A stretch of DNA of 27,793 nucleotides from Methanothrix sp. (lineage in GTDB: Archaea > Halobacteriota > Methanosarcinia > Methanotrichales > Methanotrichaceae), in assembly GCA_011620785.1 (NCBI GenBank), contig WOYM01000038.1, positions 1 through 27,793 of the forward strand. Reading direction: 5' to 3'. Each line of letters starts with the position of its first letter. Position 1 is the stretch's first letter. The notes under the pieces were generated by a model that did not search any database, was not told where the DNA came from, and worked only from the letters and a program-made list of their open reading frames with translations. Positions 15,555-22,958 of this stretch are shown here, piece after piece. Made by a program: the position numbers and the translations under genes.

Positions 15555-16487
15555 TTATGGTAAGAGACCACTGAGAACGAGAGAGATGATCGCTGCCAGC
15601 AGAGAACGGGCGATGGCGGATTGCATGAGGCCTATCGCCCGGGAGATATCTTGGGTCTTGGGATCTGGATTCTCTTCCAGCAGGATATACTGGCCGGGCT
15701 TCTCTAAGCGGATGCCAAGGCTCCCGGCAGCTGCGGCCATAGGCCAGCCGGAGTTGGGGCTGGGGGTGGCGCTGTGATATTTGAGTGCTGCTCTAATGGC
15801 GGAGAGGGCGCCTCTGGGTCGGGCCAGGGCGATCAGGATGATGCTTAATCGAGCGGGAATCCAGTTCATCAGGTCGTCCAGCCTCGCTCCTGCATATCCA
15901 AGCTCCTTCAATCCGGGCTTTTTGTAGCCGATCATCGAGTCCATGGTGCTGATGGCCTTGAAGGCAATGGCCGCCTCCAGGCCCAGGCCCAGAGGAGTGA
16001 AGAGAATATAGTAGAATATGGGAGATAAAATGGAGTCCACGTAGTTCTCAGATAGCGACTCTATCACTGCTGAGCTGGCCTGGGCCGGGCGGAGGGAGGA
16101 TGTGTCCCTTCCTACCAGGGCGGGCAGCATCTGTTTTGCCACTTCTATATCCTGCTCTATCATCCGGCCGATATTGCTGGAGGTCTCCAACAGGCATCTG
16201 ATGGCAAATGTGGATTTCAAGAGATATGCCCCCACCAAGAGGGGCAGCACGGGCAGAACCCCTGCTGCCCTGACCAGCAGATGAGCCGCCAGAACGGAGA
16301 CTGCAATCACGGTTATGGCCAGCAGTATGCCCTGCACCTTAGTGGGCCCGGCCCGAGCACGCAGGAAGGAGATCAGTCTGCCGATCCAGACCACGGGGTG
16401 AATGCGAACCGGAGGCTCGCCGATCAGTATATCAAAGGCCACCGCTAAAAGAAATACCGCCATAGACTCTTCGATGGCCAGGGTCAT
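15555..16487 (-). CDS. cbiB: Adenosylcobinamide-phosphate synthase
   Basis: This encodes a 310-residue integral membrane enzyme that attaches the aminopropanol phosphate (or threonine-derived) arm to adenosylcobyric acid to give cobinamide phosphate. CbiB signatures are visible: DILIGEPPVRIHPVVWIGRL (residues 19-38), ESLSENYVDSILSPIFYY, and the TMDSMIGYKKPGLKELGYAG through DDLMNWIPARLS block. Hydrophobic segments occur throughout. I chose ATG 16485-16487 because it overlaps the stop of the Cys-rich gene as ATGA and starts just before the conserved region; a longer in-frame start at 16589 lies inside that gene. It sits in the cobD - Cys-rich - cbiB order expected for nucleotide-loop assembly and serves the corrinoid of CdhD/CdhE and the methyltransferases. 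Confidence 0.93.
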   Translation of the reverse strand: MTLAIEESMAVFLLAVAFDILIGEPPVRIHPVVWIGRLISFLRARAGPTKVQGILLAITVIAVSVLAAHLLVRAAGVLPVLPLLVGAYLLKSTFAIRCLLETSSNIGRMIEQDIEVAKQMLPALVGRDTSSLRPAQASSAVIESLSENYVDSILSPIFYYILFTPLGLGLEAAIAFKAISTMDSMIGYKKPGLKELGYAGARLDDLMNWIPARLSIILIALARPRGALSAIRAALKYHSATPSPNSGWPMAAAAGSLGIRLEKPGQYILLEENPDPKTQDISRAIGLMQSAIARSLLAAIISLVLSGLLP

Positions 16488-16726
16488 AGCCGCTCCTCGA
16501 GGCTCTTCCAGACCTGGGAGATGGTCTGGCCCTGCAAGAGCCCATCCAGCACCATTTCCGCCACCTCTTTTTGGTGAACGATCTGGCAATTCTCACAGCA
16601 CCAGGAGCCATCTCGCTCTCCGCCTCCCGTTCTCACATCCTGGCAGGGGTAAAAGGGGCAGAAGCATAGTGAGCAGTCCTGCTCGGGGTGGTGGCAGGGA
16701 AACCTCTCGCAGCTCAATCTTTGCAT
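16484..16726 (-). CDS. Cysteine-rich small protein linked to cobamide genes
   Basis: This encodes an 80-residue protein with nine cysteines: C6, C11, C18, C21, C23, C28, C43, C44 and C47. The spacing resembles the Cys-rich small domain (zf-like, Pfam PF04071) often encoded beside cbiB/cobD, so I assign it there with moderate confidence. The cysteines could hold zinc or an iron-sulfur cluster. The C-terminal third is an amphipathic helical region (residues 52-80). It overlaps the end of cobD by 13 nt and overlaps the cbiB start as ATGA, so the three are tightly coupled. Its function is not known to me; a regulatory or chaperone role in cobamide assembly is inference. Confidence 0.78.
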   Translation of the reverse strand: MQRLSCERFPCHHPEQDCSLCFCPFYPCQDVRTGGGERDGSWCCENCQIVHQKEVAEMVLDGLLQGQTISQVWKSLEERL

Positions 16727-17808
16727 CTTAATGCCCTCTCCAGGACATCGATGAGCCGCTCGTTCTCCTCGTGGCCTCTCACTGCCACCCGGATGTAGCT
16801 CTTCTCCAGGCCGAAGGACTGGCAGTCCCGCACCAGAACTCCGCGGGCCATGGTGCGCTCTGCCAGGATGTCCGAGCCAAGGCCCGCCGATTCGATATTC
16901 ACCAGGATGAAGTTGACCTGACTTGGCAGCGGATCCAGGCCCAGATCCTTTAGGGAGGGGATCAGATAATTCAGCTCCTCGGCTATCATCTCTCTAGACC
17001 TGGTCAGGTGATCCTCGCAGCCCAGGAGATATTCTGCTGCAGCGGCGGCAATAGAGCCGATGGACCAGGGGATCTTTGCCCGGTTCACGATCTCGGCTAA
17101 AAGGGGGTTGGTCACGCCAAAGCCCAATCTCATCCCCGGCACTCCAAAGGACTTGGTCAGGGATCTCATCACAAAGAGATACTCCCTGCTGGGGGCAAGC
17201 TGAGCTACGCTCTCCTCCGGGCGGCTGAGCTCTATGAAGGCCTCATCCACCAGCAAGAATGCCTCTGCCTCCTCGCATCTGTCTGCCAGCTCAAGAACCT
17301 GACTTTGGGAGAGCAGCCATCCGGTGGGATTATTGGGATTGCAGAGGAACAGGGCCTTGGCCCGGTGCAGGTCGGAGTCGCGAATGATTGGAAGGCCATC
17401 CCCACCAATCGCTAGCCTTTCGGTCCTGCCTCCGGCGAGATGGGACTGATTCTCATACTCTCCAAAGGTGGGGGTGGGAATTAAAGCCAGGTCGCCCTCT
17501 TCCAGCACAGCCTCCGCGAAGATCCTGATCAGCTCAGATGAGCCATTGCCGGGAACGATGCATTCCGGATCGACCTGGACGAAGCGGGCTGCTGCGCGAC
17601 AAAATCCCCGATAGCTGCTGTCAGGATAGTGGCCGATCTGTTTGAGCTCCCGAATGACCAGCTCCTCTAAGGGAGGTGATCCCAGGGGGTTGATGTTGGC
17701 AGAGAAATCCAGCGGCTCAAATCCCAGTTTCAGCCTCGCTTCCTGCACCTTGCCGCCATGCTTGCACTCGGCAGCATTGGCAAAGCTCTTCCGCAATCGA
17801 TTTTTCAT
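16714..17808 (-). CDS. cobD: Threonine-phosphate decarboxylase, CobD-like
   Basis: This encodes a 364-residue PLP enzyme of aminotransferase fold class I. CobD decarboxylates L-threonine O-3-phosphate to the aminopropanol phosphate arm of cobalamin; HisC-type histidinol-phosphate aminotransferases are the close alternative. Family marks: HGGKVQEARLKLGFEPLDFS and NINPLG near residues 18-43 (typical of CobD rather than HisC), PGNGSSELI, NPNNPTGWL, LLVDEAF with D188, and the PLP lysine in RSLTKSFGVPGMRLGFG (K219). Placement directly before the Cys-rich gene and cbiB supports CobD. The start is ATG 17806-17808; the ribosome site is weak. It diverges from cdhA across an AT-rich region. Confidence 0.9.
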   Translation of the reverse strand: MKNRLRKSFANAAECKHGGKVQEARLKLGFEPLDFSANINPLGSPPLEELVIRELKQIGHYPDSSYRGFCRAAARFVQVDPECIVPGNGSSELIRIFAEAVLEEGDLALIPTPTFGEYENQSHLAGGRTERLAIGGDGLPIIRDSDLHRAKALFLCNPNNPTGWLLSQSQVLELADRCEEAEAFLLVDEAFIELSRPEESVAQLAPSREYLFVMRSLTKSFGVPGMRLGFGVTNPLLAEIVNRAKIPWSIGSIAAAAAEYLLGCEDHLTRSREMIAEELNYLIPSLKDLGLDPLPSQVNFILVNIESAGLGSDILAERTMARGVLVRDCQSFGLEKSYIRVAVRGHEENERLIDVLERALRCKD

Positions 17809-17894
17809 AAGTCGTTGTGGCCTTCAATGTATTGGCATTTCAAGCTTGTGGGCAGAGGACACACCATTAACAATAGTGATCTTATTGAGTCGCT

Positions 17895-17970
17895 GTTAAC
17901 TGATAATTTATTTATAAAATTAATACTATGATATTTAATCAAAATTAATAAAATTCTATATTAACTGGTA
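17895..17970. promoter_or_regulatory. AT-rich divergent control region with a direct repeat (cobD / cdh operon)
   Basis: This AT-rich stretch lies in the 234-bp gap between divergent cobD and cdhA. TTTATAAAAT (about 17911-17920) and TTCTATATTA (about 17954-17963) are TATA candidates for cdhA, giving leaders of about 55-105 nt; the palindromic TTTATAAA could also serve cobD. A direct repeat, TTAACTGRTA, occurs at 17896-17905 and 17961-17970, flanking the AT-rich core, and could be a regulator site. No gene is visible in 17809-18042. Confidence 0.5.
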
Positions 17971-18042
17971 TCCGAAAGTGTTTTATCTACTCTATGCGAA
18001 CTCAAGCGGCGTATATCAAAGGAAGAGGAGGCTAAGATTCCG

Positions 18043-20460
18043 ATGGCAACAAGAGAAGGCAGCTTTTCGGTTGAGGACATGAAGAATGTCCAGATCAACA
18101 TAGGAGCTGTCGTTAAAGAGGCTGAGGAGTGGGACCAGGAGATGGGTCCAGTTCCCAAGCCCGGTGTGGCAACGCTGCGCAGCTGGGATCACATGCTAGC
18201 TAACCGATACAGGATCATGTATGCCCCGGCGGACGATACATGCACCCTTTGTACCTACGGCCCGTGTGACCTGACTGGCAACAAGCGAGGTGCGTGCGGC
18301 ATTGATCAGGCTGGAGCCTGCGGCAAGATCGTTCTCATCGCCTGCTTGATGGGCACCTGTGCGCACTCTGCTCACGGCAGACATCTCTATCATTGGTGCG
18401 TGGACAAGTTCGGCGATATGAAGTTCGATATGGGCAACGAAATTTTGGTGGACTCTCCCATTTATCAGACCATCATGGGATCCAAGCCCAAGACCTTCAA
18501 AGATTTCGAGGAAGGGCTCTTTTATCTTGAGGAACAGGTCGTACAGCTCCTTGCGGCTACTCATACCGGCCAGGAGGGTGCTTACATAGACTTCGAGTCC
18601 AAGGCTCTTCATGCCGGCAGGCTGGACCTACTGGGCATGGAGATCTGTGATATGCTGCAGATCGTGGCTTATGACATGCCCCGCGGCGATACTGATGCCC
18701 CCATCATTGAGATCGGCATGGGCACCCTAGATCAGAATAAGGGGGTTCTCATCGCCTACGGCCACAACCTGGCAGCAGGCGCCGAGGCCATGATCTATGC
18801 CGAGAACAATGACCTCTGGGACAAGGTGGACATCGGCGGAGTCTGCTGCACAGCACACGATCTGAACCGGATCGGCACTGGAACGGGCGAGTTGAGGGTG
18901 CCCAAGGATATAGGAAAGAAGCCCAAGGTGGCAGGAGCGATGGGCTGGTGGAGAAAGATGATCCGCTCCGGCGTCATGGACTGTGTGATGGTGGACGAGC
19001 AGTGCGTCTTCTGCGATGTTCTCGGCGATGCTGAGAAGCGCAAGATCCCGGTCATTGCCACCACCGACAAGATCATGCTCGGCCTTCCCGACAGGACCAA
19101 TGATTCCGTTGATGCCATTGTGGATGACCTGGTGAACTTCAAGGTTCCAGGCGTTGCAGTCCTTGACCCGGTAAAGGCAGGAGAGATCGGCATCAGGGTA
19201 GCCATTGCGGTTAAACCCAAGAGGGCTGAGGCCAAGATCCAGAACCTGATCACAGAAGAGCAGTTCCAGGAAGGCCTCAAGAAATGCACCCAGTGCAATG
19301 AGTGTGCCTTCGTCTGCCCGCCACATATCAGAATCAGTAAGCTCATAGCTGAAGCGCTCAAGGGCAACAACCAGGAATTCTCCAACTTCTATGAGATCTG
19401 CGTCGGCTGCGGAAGATGCGAGCAGACTTGCCCGCAGGGCATAAATATCCTGGACCTGTTCGAGTATGCCAACCGCCAGGCAGTCAAGGATCAGAAGTTC
19501 AAGATGAGATCCGGACGGGGACCTGCCCGCGACACCGAGATCAGAGCTGTTGGCGCTCCCATTGTGCTCGGCACCATTCCTGGAATCATCGCTCTGGTCG
19601 GATGCAGCAACTATCCCAACGGTACCAAGGAATGCTACGACATCGCCAAGGAGTTCGTGGACCGGGGCTATATCGTCATCACCTCCGGATGCATGGCCAT
19701 GGATATGTCCCTGTACACCGATGAAGACGGCAAGACCATCTGGGAGCAATATCCCGGCGGCCTCGATGGCAGAAACATCCTAAACACTGGCTCCTGTGTA
19801 TCCAACGCCAATATCGGCGATGCCGCCATCAAGATCGCCACCATATTCGCCCACAGAAACCACAGAGGCAACTTCGACGATATCGCTGACTACATCCTGA
19901 ACAAAGTTGGCGCATGCGGCGTGGCCTGGGGGGCATACTCACAGAAGGCAGCATCCATCGCCACTGGTTTCAACGCACTGGGCATCCCGGTAGTCGTTCA
20001 GCCTCATTCCGTCATGTACCGACGTACATTCATGGGCAGGACGGACAAGCCCGAGGACTGGATGGTCATAGATGCCAGGGACGGTTCAATGCAGCAGATA
20101 GAGCCCGCACCCGAGGCCTTGCTTTACGTTGCAGAGACCAAGGAAGAGGCAATACTCGAGATGGCCAAGCTCTGCTTCAGACCCTCTGATAACAGCATCG
20201 GCAGGGCAATCAAGCTGACCCACTACTGCGATATCTCCATGAAGTACTGCGGCAAGCTGCCCGATGACTGGCACATCTTCGTCCGCGACACCAAGGACCT
20301 TCCTCTGACCTACAAGGAGCAGATGATGAAGGAGCTGGAGTCGAAGCACGGCTGGCAGGTGGATTGGAAGGCCAAGAAGTTCATCTCCGGGCCGCTGAGA
20401 CCTGCTGATGTAAGCTTTGATCCGACCAACCTGGCAAGGAAGATCAGGACCAAGAAGTGA
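18043..20460 (+). CDS. cdhA: CODH/ACS complex subunit alpha, CO dehydrogenase
   Basis: This encodes the 805-residue nickel-iron CO dehydrogenase subunit, of normal archaeal length. It oxidises the CO released from acetyl-CoA cleavage to CO2 and passes electrons to ferredoxin. The N-terminal cysteines for clusters B and D are C67, C70, C75, C85 and C93 (CTLCTYGPCDLTGNKRGACG). Two ferredoxin-type clusters, the archaeal addition, use C415/C418/C421/C425 and C453/C456/C459/C463. Likely C-cluster ligands lie in GCSNYPNGTKEC (C521), SGCMAMD (C550), GSCVSNAN (C585) and GACGVAWGAYS (C625). The start is ATG 18043 with GGAGG 11 nt upstream. It is the first gene of cdhABC-mini-genes-cooC-cdhDE; cdhB follows after 20 nt. 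Confidence 0.97.
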   Translation: MATREGSFSVEDMKNVQINIGAVVKEAEEWDQEMGPVPKPGVATLRSWDHMLANRYRIMYAPADDTCTLCTYGPCDLTGNKRGACGIDQAGACGKIVLIACLMGTCAHSAHGRHLYHWCVDKFGDMKFDMGNEILVDSPIYQTIMGSKPKTFKDFEEGLFYLEEQVVQLLAATHTGQEGAYIDFESKALHAGRLDLLGMEICDMLQIVAYDMPRGDTDAPIIEIGMGTLDQNKGVLIAYGHNLAAGAEAMIYAENNDLWDKVDIGGVCCTAHDLNRIGTGTGELRVPKDIGKKPKVAGAMGWWRKMIRSGVMDCVMVDEQCVFCDVLGDAEKRKIPVIATTDKIMLGLPDRTNDSVDAIVDDLVNFKVPGVAVLDPVKAGEIGIRVAIAVKPKRAEAKIQNLITEEQFQEGLKKCTQCNECAFVCPPHIRISKLIAEALKGNNQEFSNFYEICVGCGRCEQTCPQGINILDLFEYANRQAVKDQKFKMRSGRGPARDTEIRAVGAPIVLGTIPGIIALVGCSNYPNGTKECYDIAKEFVDRGYIVITSGCMAMDMSLYTDEDGKTIWEQYPGGLDGRNILNTGSCVSNANIGDAAIKIATIFAHRNHRGNFDDIADYILNKVGACGVAWGAYSQKAASIATGFNALGIPVVVQPHSVMYRRTFMGRTDKPEDWMVIDARDGSMQQIEPAPEALLYVAETKEEAILEMAKLCFRPSDNSIGRAIKLTHYCDISMKYCGKLPDDWHIFVRDTKDLPLTYKEQMMKELESKHGWQVDWKAKKFISGPLRPADVSFDPTNLARKIRTKK

Positions 20461-20480
20461 GGGTGAAGGAGGATATAAAA

Positions 20481-21044
20481 ATGGCAGGAGAAGTTAAGAA
20501 GGGAATTGACACCACCAAAAACGCAATTCCCTTTGAGATGGCCCAGATTCCCGGGCCAGAGATGGCCAAGACCTATATGCCCAAGGTCATGGGCGCTATA
20601 ATCAAGAAGGCGAAGAGGCCACTCCTCGTAGTAGGGGCAGAGCTCTTCGATGACCCCATAATGTTCGATAAGATGATCGAGATCGGCAAGATGGGAATTC
20701 CCATTGCCGCCACAGCGCATTCCGTCAAGGGCTTTGTGGATAGAGGCTACCTGGATAACGTTTATCAGATCGGCCTGCATCCACTGACCGCCAACCTGCG
20801 CTTCCCCGACTGGAAGGGCCTGGATGGACAGGGGCAGTACGATGTGGTCATATTCATGGGAATCTTCTACAAGTTCGCCAATGCGATGTTCTCAACGCTG
20901 AAGAACTTCAACCGGGACATCAAGCGCGTCTCCATTGACCGCTACTATCATGTCAATGCCAATATGACCTTTGGCAACATGGCCTTCAATCCGGACGACT
21001 ATCACGCAGCCGTGGACGAAGTAATCGCAGCGATGAAGAAATAA
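20481..21044 (+). CDS. cdhB: CODH/ACS complex subunit epsilon
   Basis: This encodes a 187-residue epsilon subunit, which forms the alpha2-epsilon2 CO dehydrogenase component with CdhA. The fold is a DHS-like nucleotide-binding domain. Visible family regions are KKAKRPLLVVGAELFDD, GIPIAATAHSVKGFVDRGYL and the later YDVVIFMGIFYKFANAMFS. Its role is thought to be structural or to help electron passage; it is not the CO-oxidising site. I chose ATG 20481, which has GGAGGAT about 7 nt upstream, over the in-frame GTG 20457 that overlaps the cdhA stop. cdhC follows after 40 nt. Confidence 0.95.
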   Translation: MAGEVKKGIDTTKNAIPFEMAQIPGPEMAKTYMPKVMGAIIKKAKRPLLVVGAELFDDPIMFDKMIEIGKMGIPIAATAHSVKGFVDRGYLDNVYQIGLHPLTANLRFPDWKGLDGQGQYDVVIFMGIFYKFANAMFSTLKNFNRDIKRVSIDRYYHVNANMTFGNMAFNPDDYHAAVDEVIAAMKK

Positions 21045-21084
21045 AGTTTATCCTATAACAGAAGAAAACAGAAGAGGTGTATTA

Positions 21085-22491
21085 ATGGCAGATGTAAAGT
21101 TGGACATATCCCCCATGTATGAGGGCGAGAGAATCAGAAAGGACGATCTATGGGTAGAGCTTGGTGGCCCCAAGGCAGATGGATTCGAGCTGTCCCTGGC
21201 CGCATCTATGGACGAGATCGAGGATGGAAAGGTAACAGTTATCGGCCCGGATCTCGGAGAGATCCCTGAGGGCACCACCATGCCCTTTGGCATGATCTTC
21301 AGAGTCGGCGGCGAGAAGATCGAGAAGGACCTGGAGTCCATCATCGAGCGGCGCAACCATGCTCTGCTCTCCTACATAAGTGGCCTCATGCACCTCAACC
21401 AGAGATACGATATCTGGATGAGAATCGGCAAGAGCCTCAAGAAGAAGGGAGTCACCTCCTGGAAGGAGATCTACGGCCCGGTCATTGATCTATACAAGGC
21501 TGAGATGCCATTCATTGAGAAGATGGACATCACCATCATCACCGATCCAGCTAAGGTCAAGGAAGAGCTGGCCAAGGCCATGGCCGTATACAAGACGCGT
21601 GACGCGAGGGCAAAGGGACTGCACGATGAGGATGTCGATGTCTTCTATGGTTGCACTCTCTGCCAGGCATTCGCTCCTACCAGCGCCTGCGTGGTCACCC
21701 CGGACAGGCCGTCCTTGTGCGGAGCTATCACCTGGTTTGATGGCAGGGCTGCCGCCAAGGTGGACCCAGAGGGCCCCCAGTTCCAAATAGAGAAGGGGAC
21801 GGCAACAGATGAGATCAGCGGCGAGTATGCTTCCATCAATGAGATGGCTGAGAAGAGGTCCGGCGGCGAGTACAGCAGAATGCTCCTCTACACATTCTTC
21901 GATGCTCCCCACACCTCCTGCGGCTGCTTCGAGACCATTGGATTCTATATGCCTGAGGTTGACGGCATCGGCCTTGCCGATCGTGACTTCAAAGGCGCAA
22001 CCCCCAACGGACTGCCCTTCTCCACCATGGCAGGACAGACCGGCGGCGGCAAGCAGGTTGTGGGCTTCCTGGGCATGGGCATTCTCTACTACTTATCCCC
22101 CAAGTTCCTCCAGGCGGATGGCGGCTGGAGAAGGATCGTCTGGATGTCCAAGGGCCTCAAAGAGAGGGTAAAGGAAGGCATCGATGCGGACATGATGGAC
22201 AAGATCGCCACCGAGGACGATGCCAAGGACATCGCAGCCCTCAAGGCATTCCTGCTCAAGGTCAACCATCCCGTGGTGGACGGCGTCACCAGAAAGGTGG
22301 ACGGCAAGAAGATCACCGAGGGCTGGAAGCTTGAAGAGGTCGATGATGATATCAAAGCGAAGGTCATGGCCTATATCGAGAAGACCGGCGGAGACATCAA
22401 CATGGATACCGTCAAGTCCGAGCTTGCCCTGACCGAAGGCCAGTTCATGCAGGTCGTTGAGGCCCTGCAGGAAGACGGCGTGCTCGAGTGA
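21085..22491 (+). CDS. cdhC: CODH/ACS complex subunit beta, acetyl-CoA synthase
   Basis: This encodes the 468-residue acetyl-CoA synthase/cleavage subunit carrying the Ni-Ni-[4Fe-4S] A cluster. Its ligands are all present: C190 and C193 (YGCTLCQ), C202 (TSACVV), C279 and C281 (TSCGCFE), one position later than in Methanosarcina as I recall it. The archaeal form lacks the N-terminal CODH-binding domain of bacterial AcsB, as here. After the conserved NHPVVDG region the C-terminus departs from the Methanosarcina pattern: instead of an acidic, Ala/Met/Pro-rich tail it has a compact helical segment (about residues 420-468) that looks like a winged helix. The start is ATG 21085 with GAGGTG upstream. 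Mini-gene 1 follows after 26 nt. Confidence 0.96.
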   Translation: MADVKLDISPMYEGERIRKDDLWVELGGPKADGFELSLAASMDEIEDGKVTVIGPDLGEIPEGTTMPFGMIFRVGGEKIEKDLESIIERRNHALLSYISGLMHLNQRYDIWMRIGKSLKKKGVTSWKEIYGPVIDLYKAEMPFIEKMDITIITDPAKVKEELAKAMAVYKTRDARAKGLHDEDVDVFYGCTLCQAFAPTSACVVTPDRPSLCGAITWFDGRAAAKVDPEGPQFQIEKGTATDEISGEYASINEMAEKRSGGEYSRMLLYTFFDAPHTSCGCFETIGFYMPEVDGIGLADRDFKGATPNGLPFSTMAGQTGGGKQVVGFLGMGILYYLSPKFLQADGGWRRIVWMSKGLKERVKEGIDADMMDKIATEDDAKDIAALKAFLLKVNHPVVDGVTRKVDGKKITEGWKLEEVDDDIKAKVMAYIEKTGGDINMDTVKSELALTEGQFMQVVEALQEDGVLE

Positions 22492-22517
22492 GCAAATCTA
22501 AGAGAGGGTGTTAAACT

Positions 22518-22688
22518 ATGCAGCTAAAACTCAAACCCAAGGCACCTGCAGCGGCGGCTCCAGCAGCCGCACCTGCAGCAGCAGGCGCAGCAGCACCAGC
22601 CATAAGCATGTCCGGCAGCGCCGGCGGCATAAAGCTGATTCTGAAGGATGCCAAGATAAGCATAGATAAGGTAGTACTCGCCAAGTAG
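22518..22688 (+). CDS. Mini-gene 1: Ala/Pro-linker peptide in the cdh operon
   Basis: This encodes a 56-residue peptide with three parts: MQLKLKPK (1-8), an Ala/Pro/Gly-rich linker (9-37), and a strand-like tail with alternating hydrophobic residues, GGIKLILKDAKISIDKVV (36-53). It is surely translated: GAGGGTG lies 7 nt before ATG 22518, it is 26 nt after cdhC, and the next mini-gene is a paralogue. There is no signal peptide and no Cys. The tail resembles, from memory, the C-terminal tail of Methanosarcina CdhC, which the CdhC here lacks. A tether or assembly peptide for the CODH/ACS complex is my inference. Lipoyl or biotin carrier domains are excluded by size and by the absence of a carrier Lys motif. 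Confidence 0.82.
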   Translation: MQLKLKPKAPAAAAPAAAPAAAGAAAPAISMSGSAGGIKLILKDAKISIDKVVLAK

Positions 22689-22701
22689 AGTGCCGCCTTT
22701 T

Positions 22702-22719
22702 TCTCCCTTTTTTGGGAGA
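22702..22719 (+). other. Perfect hairpin between the two mini-genes
   Basis: TCTCCC (22702-22707) pairs with GGGAGA (22714-22719) around a loop of six T, and a further TTTTT run precedes it. It lies 13 nt after the stop of mini-gene 1 in the 83-nt spacer. It could cause partial termination or mark an RNA processing site inside the operon; the T run is in the loop rather than after the stem, so it is not a standard terminator. Confidence 0.4.
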
Positions 22720-22771
22720 TGCGGTTTCCCGCGAGTGCAATTATCTGATCAAAGAGTGAGGGAGAGATATT

Positions 22772-22945
22772 ATGCAGCTTAAGCTTAAGAAAAAGGAAGC
22801 GGCTCCAGCCGCAGCACCAGTAGCACCTGCCGCAGGCGCAGCAGCTCCGGCTTTCGCTATGCCAGCAGCATCGGGTGGGATGACCATTGAACTGAGGGGC
22901 GCATCCATCCACGTAGCGGAAGTTGTAATAAAACCGAAAAAATAA
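22772..22945 (+). CDS. Mini-gene 2: paralogue of mini-gene 1
   Basis: This encodes a 57-residue peptide built like mini-gene 1: MQLKLKKK (1-8), an Ala/Pro linker (9-34), and the tail GGMTIELRGASIHVAEVVIK (35-54). Between the two tails about 7 of 21 positions are identical (both Gly, Leu, Ala, Ile, Val, Val) and the alternating hydrophobic pattern is kept, so they are diverged duplicates. ATG 22772 has GAGGGAGAG about 5 nt upstream. The stop is 13 nt before the cooC start, so it lies inside the cdh operon. The peptide is basic at both ends and has no Cys. The role is unknown; see mini-gene 1. Confidence 0.82.
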   Translation: MQLKLKKKEAAPAAAPVAPAAGAAAPAFAMPAASGGMTIELRGASIHVAEVVIKPKK

Positions 22946-22958
22946 GGAAGGCTAGACT

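Noticed and set aside
18727..19749. 340-codon minus-strand frame inside cdhA.
   Set aside because: cdhA is certain on the plus strand; the shadow shows no family motif.
22511..22912. Minus-strand frame covering both mini-genes (133 codons).
   Set aside because: It arises from the Ala/Pro codon runs read backwards. The plus-strand mini-genes have ribosome sites, paralogy and operon context.
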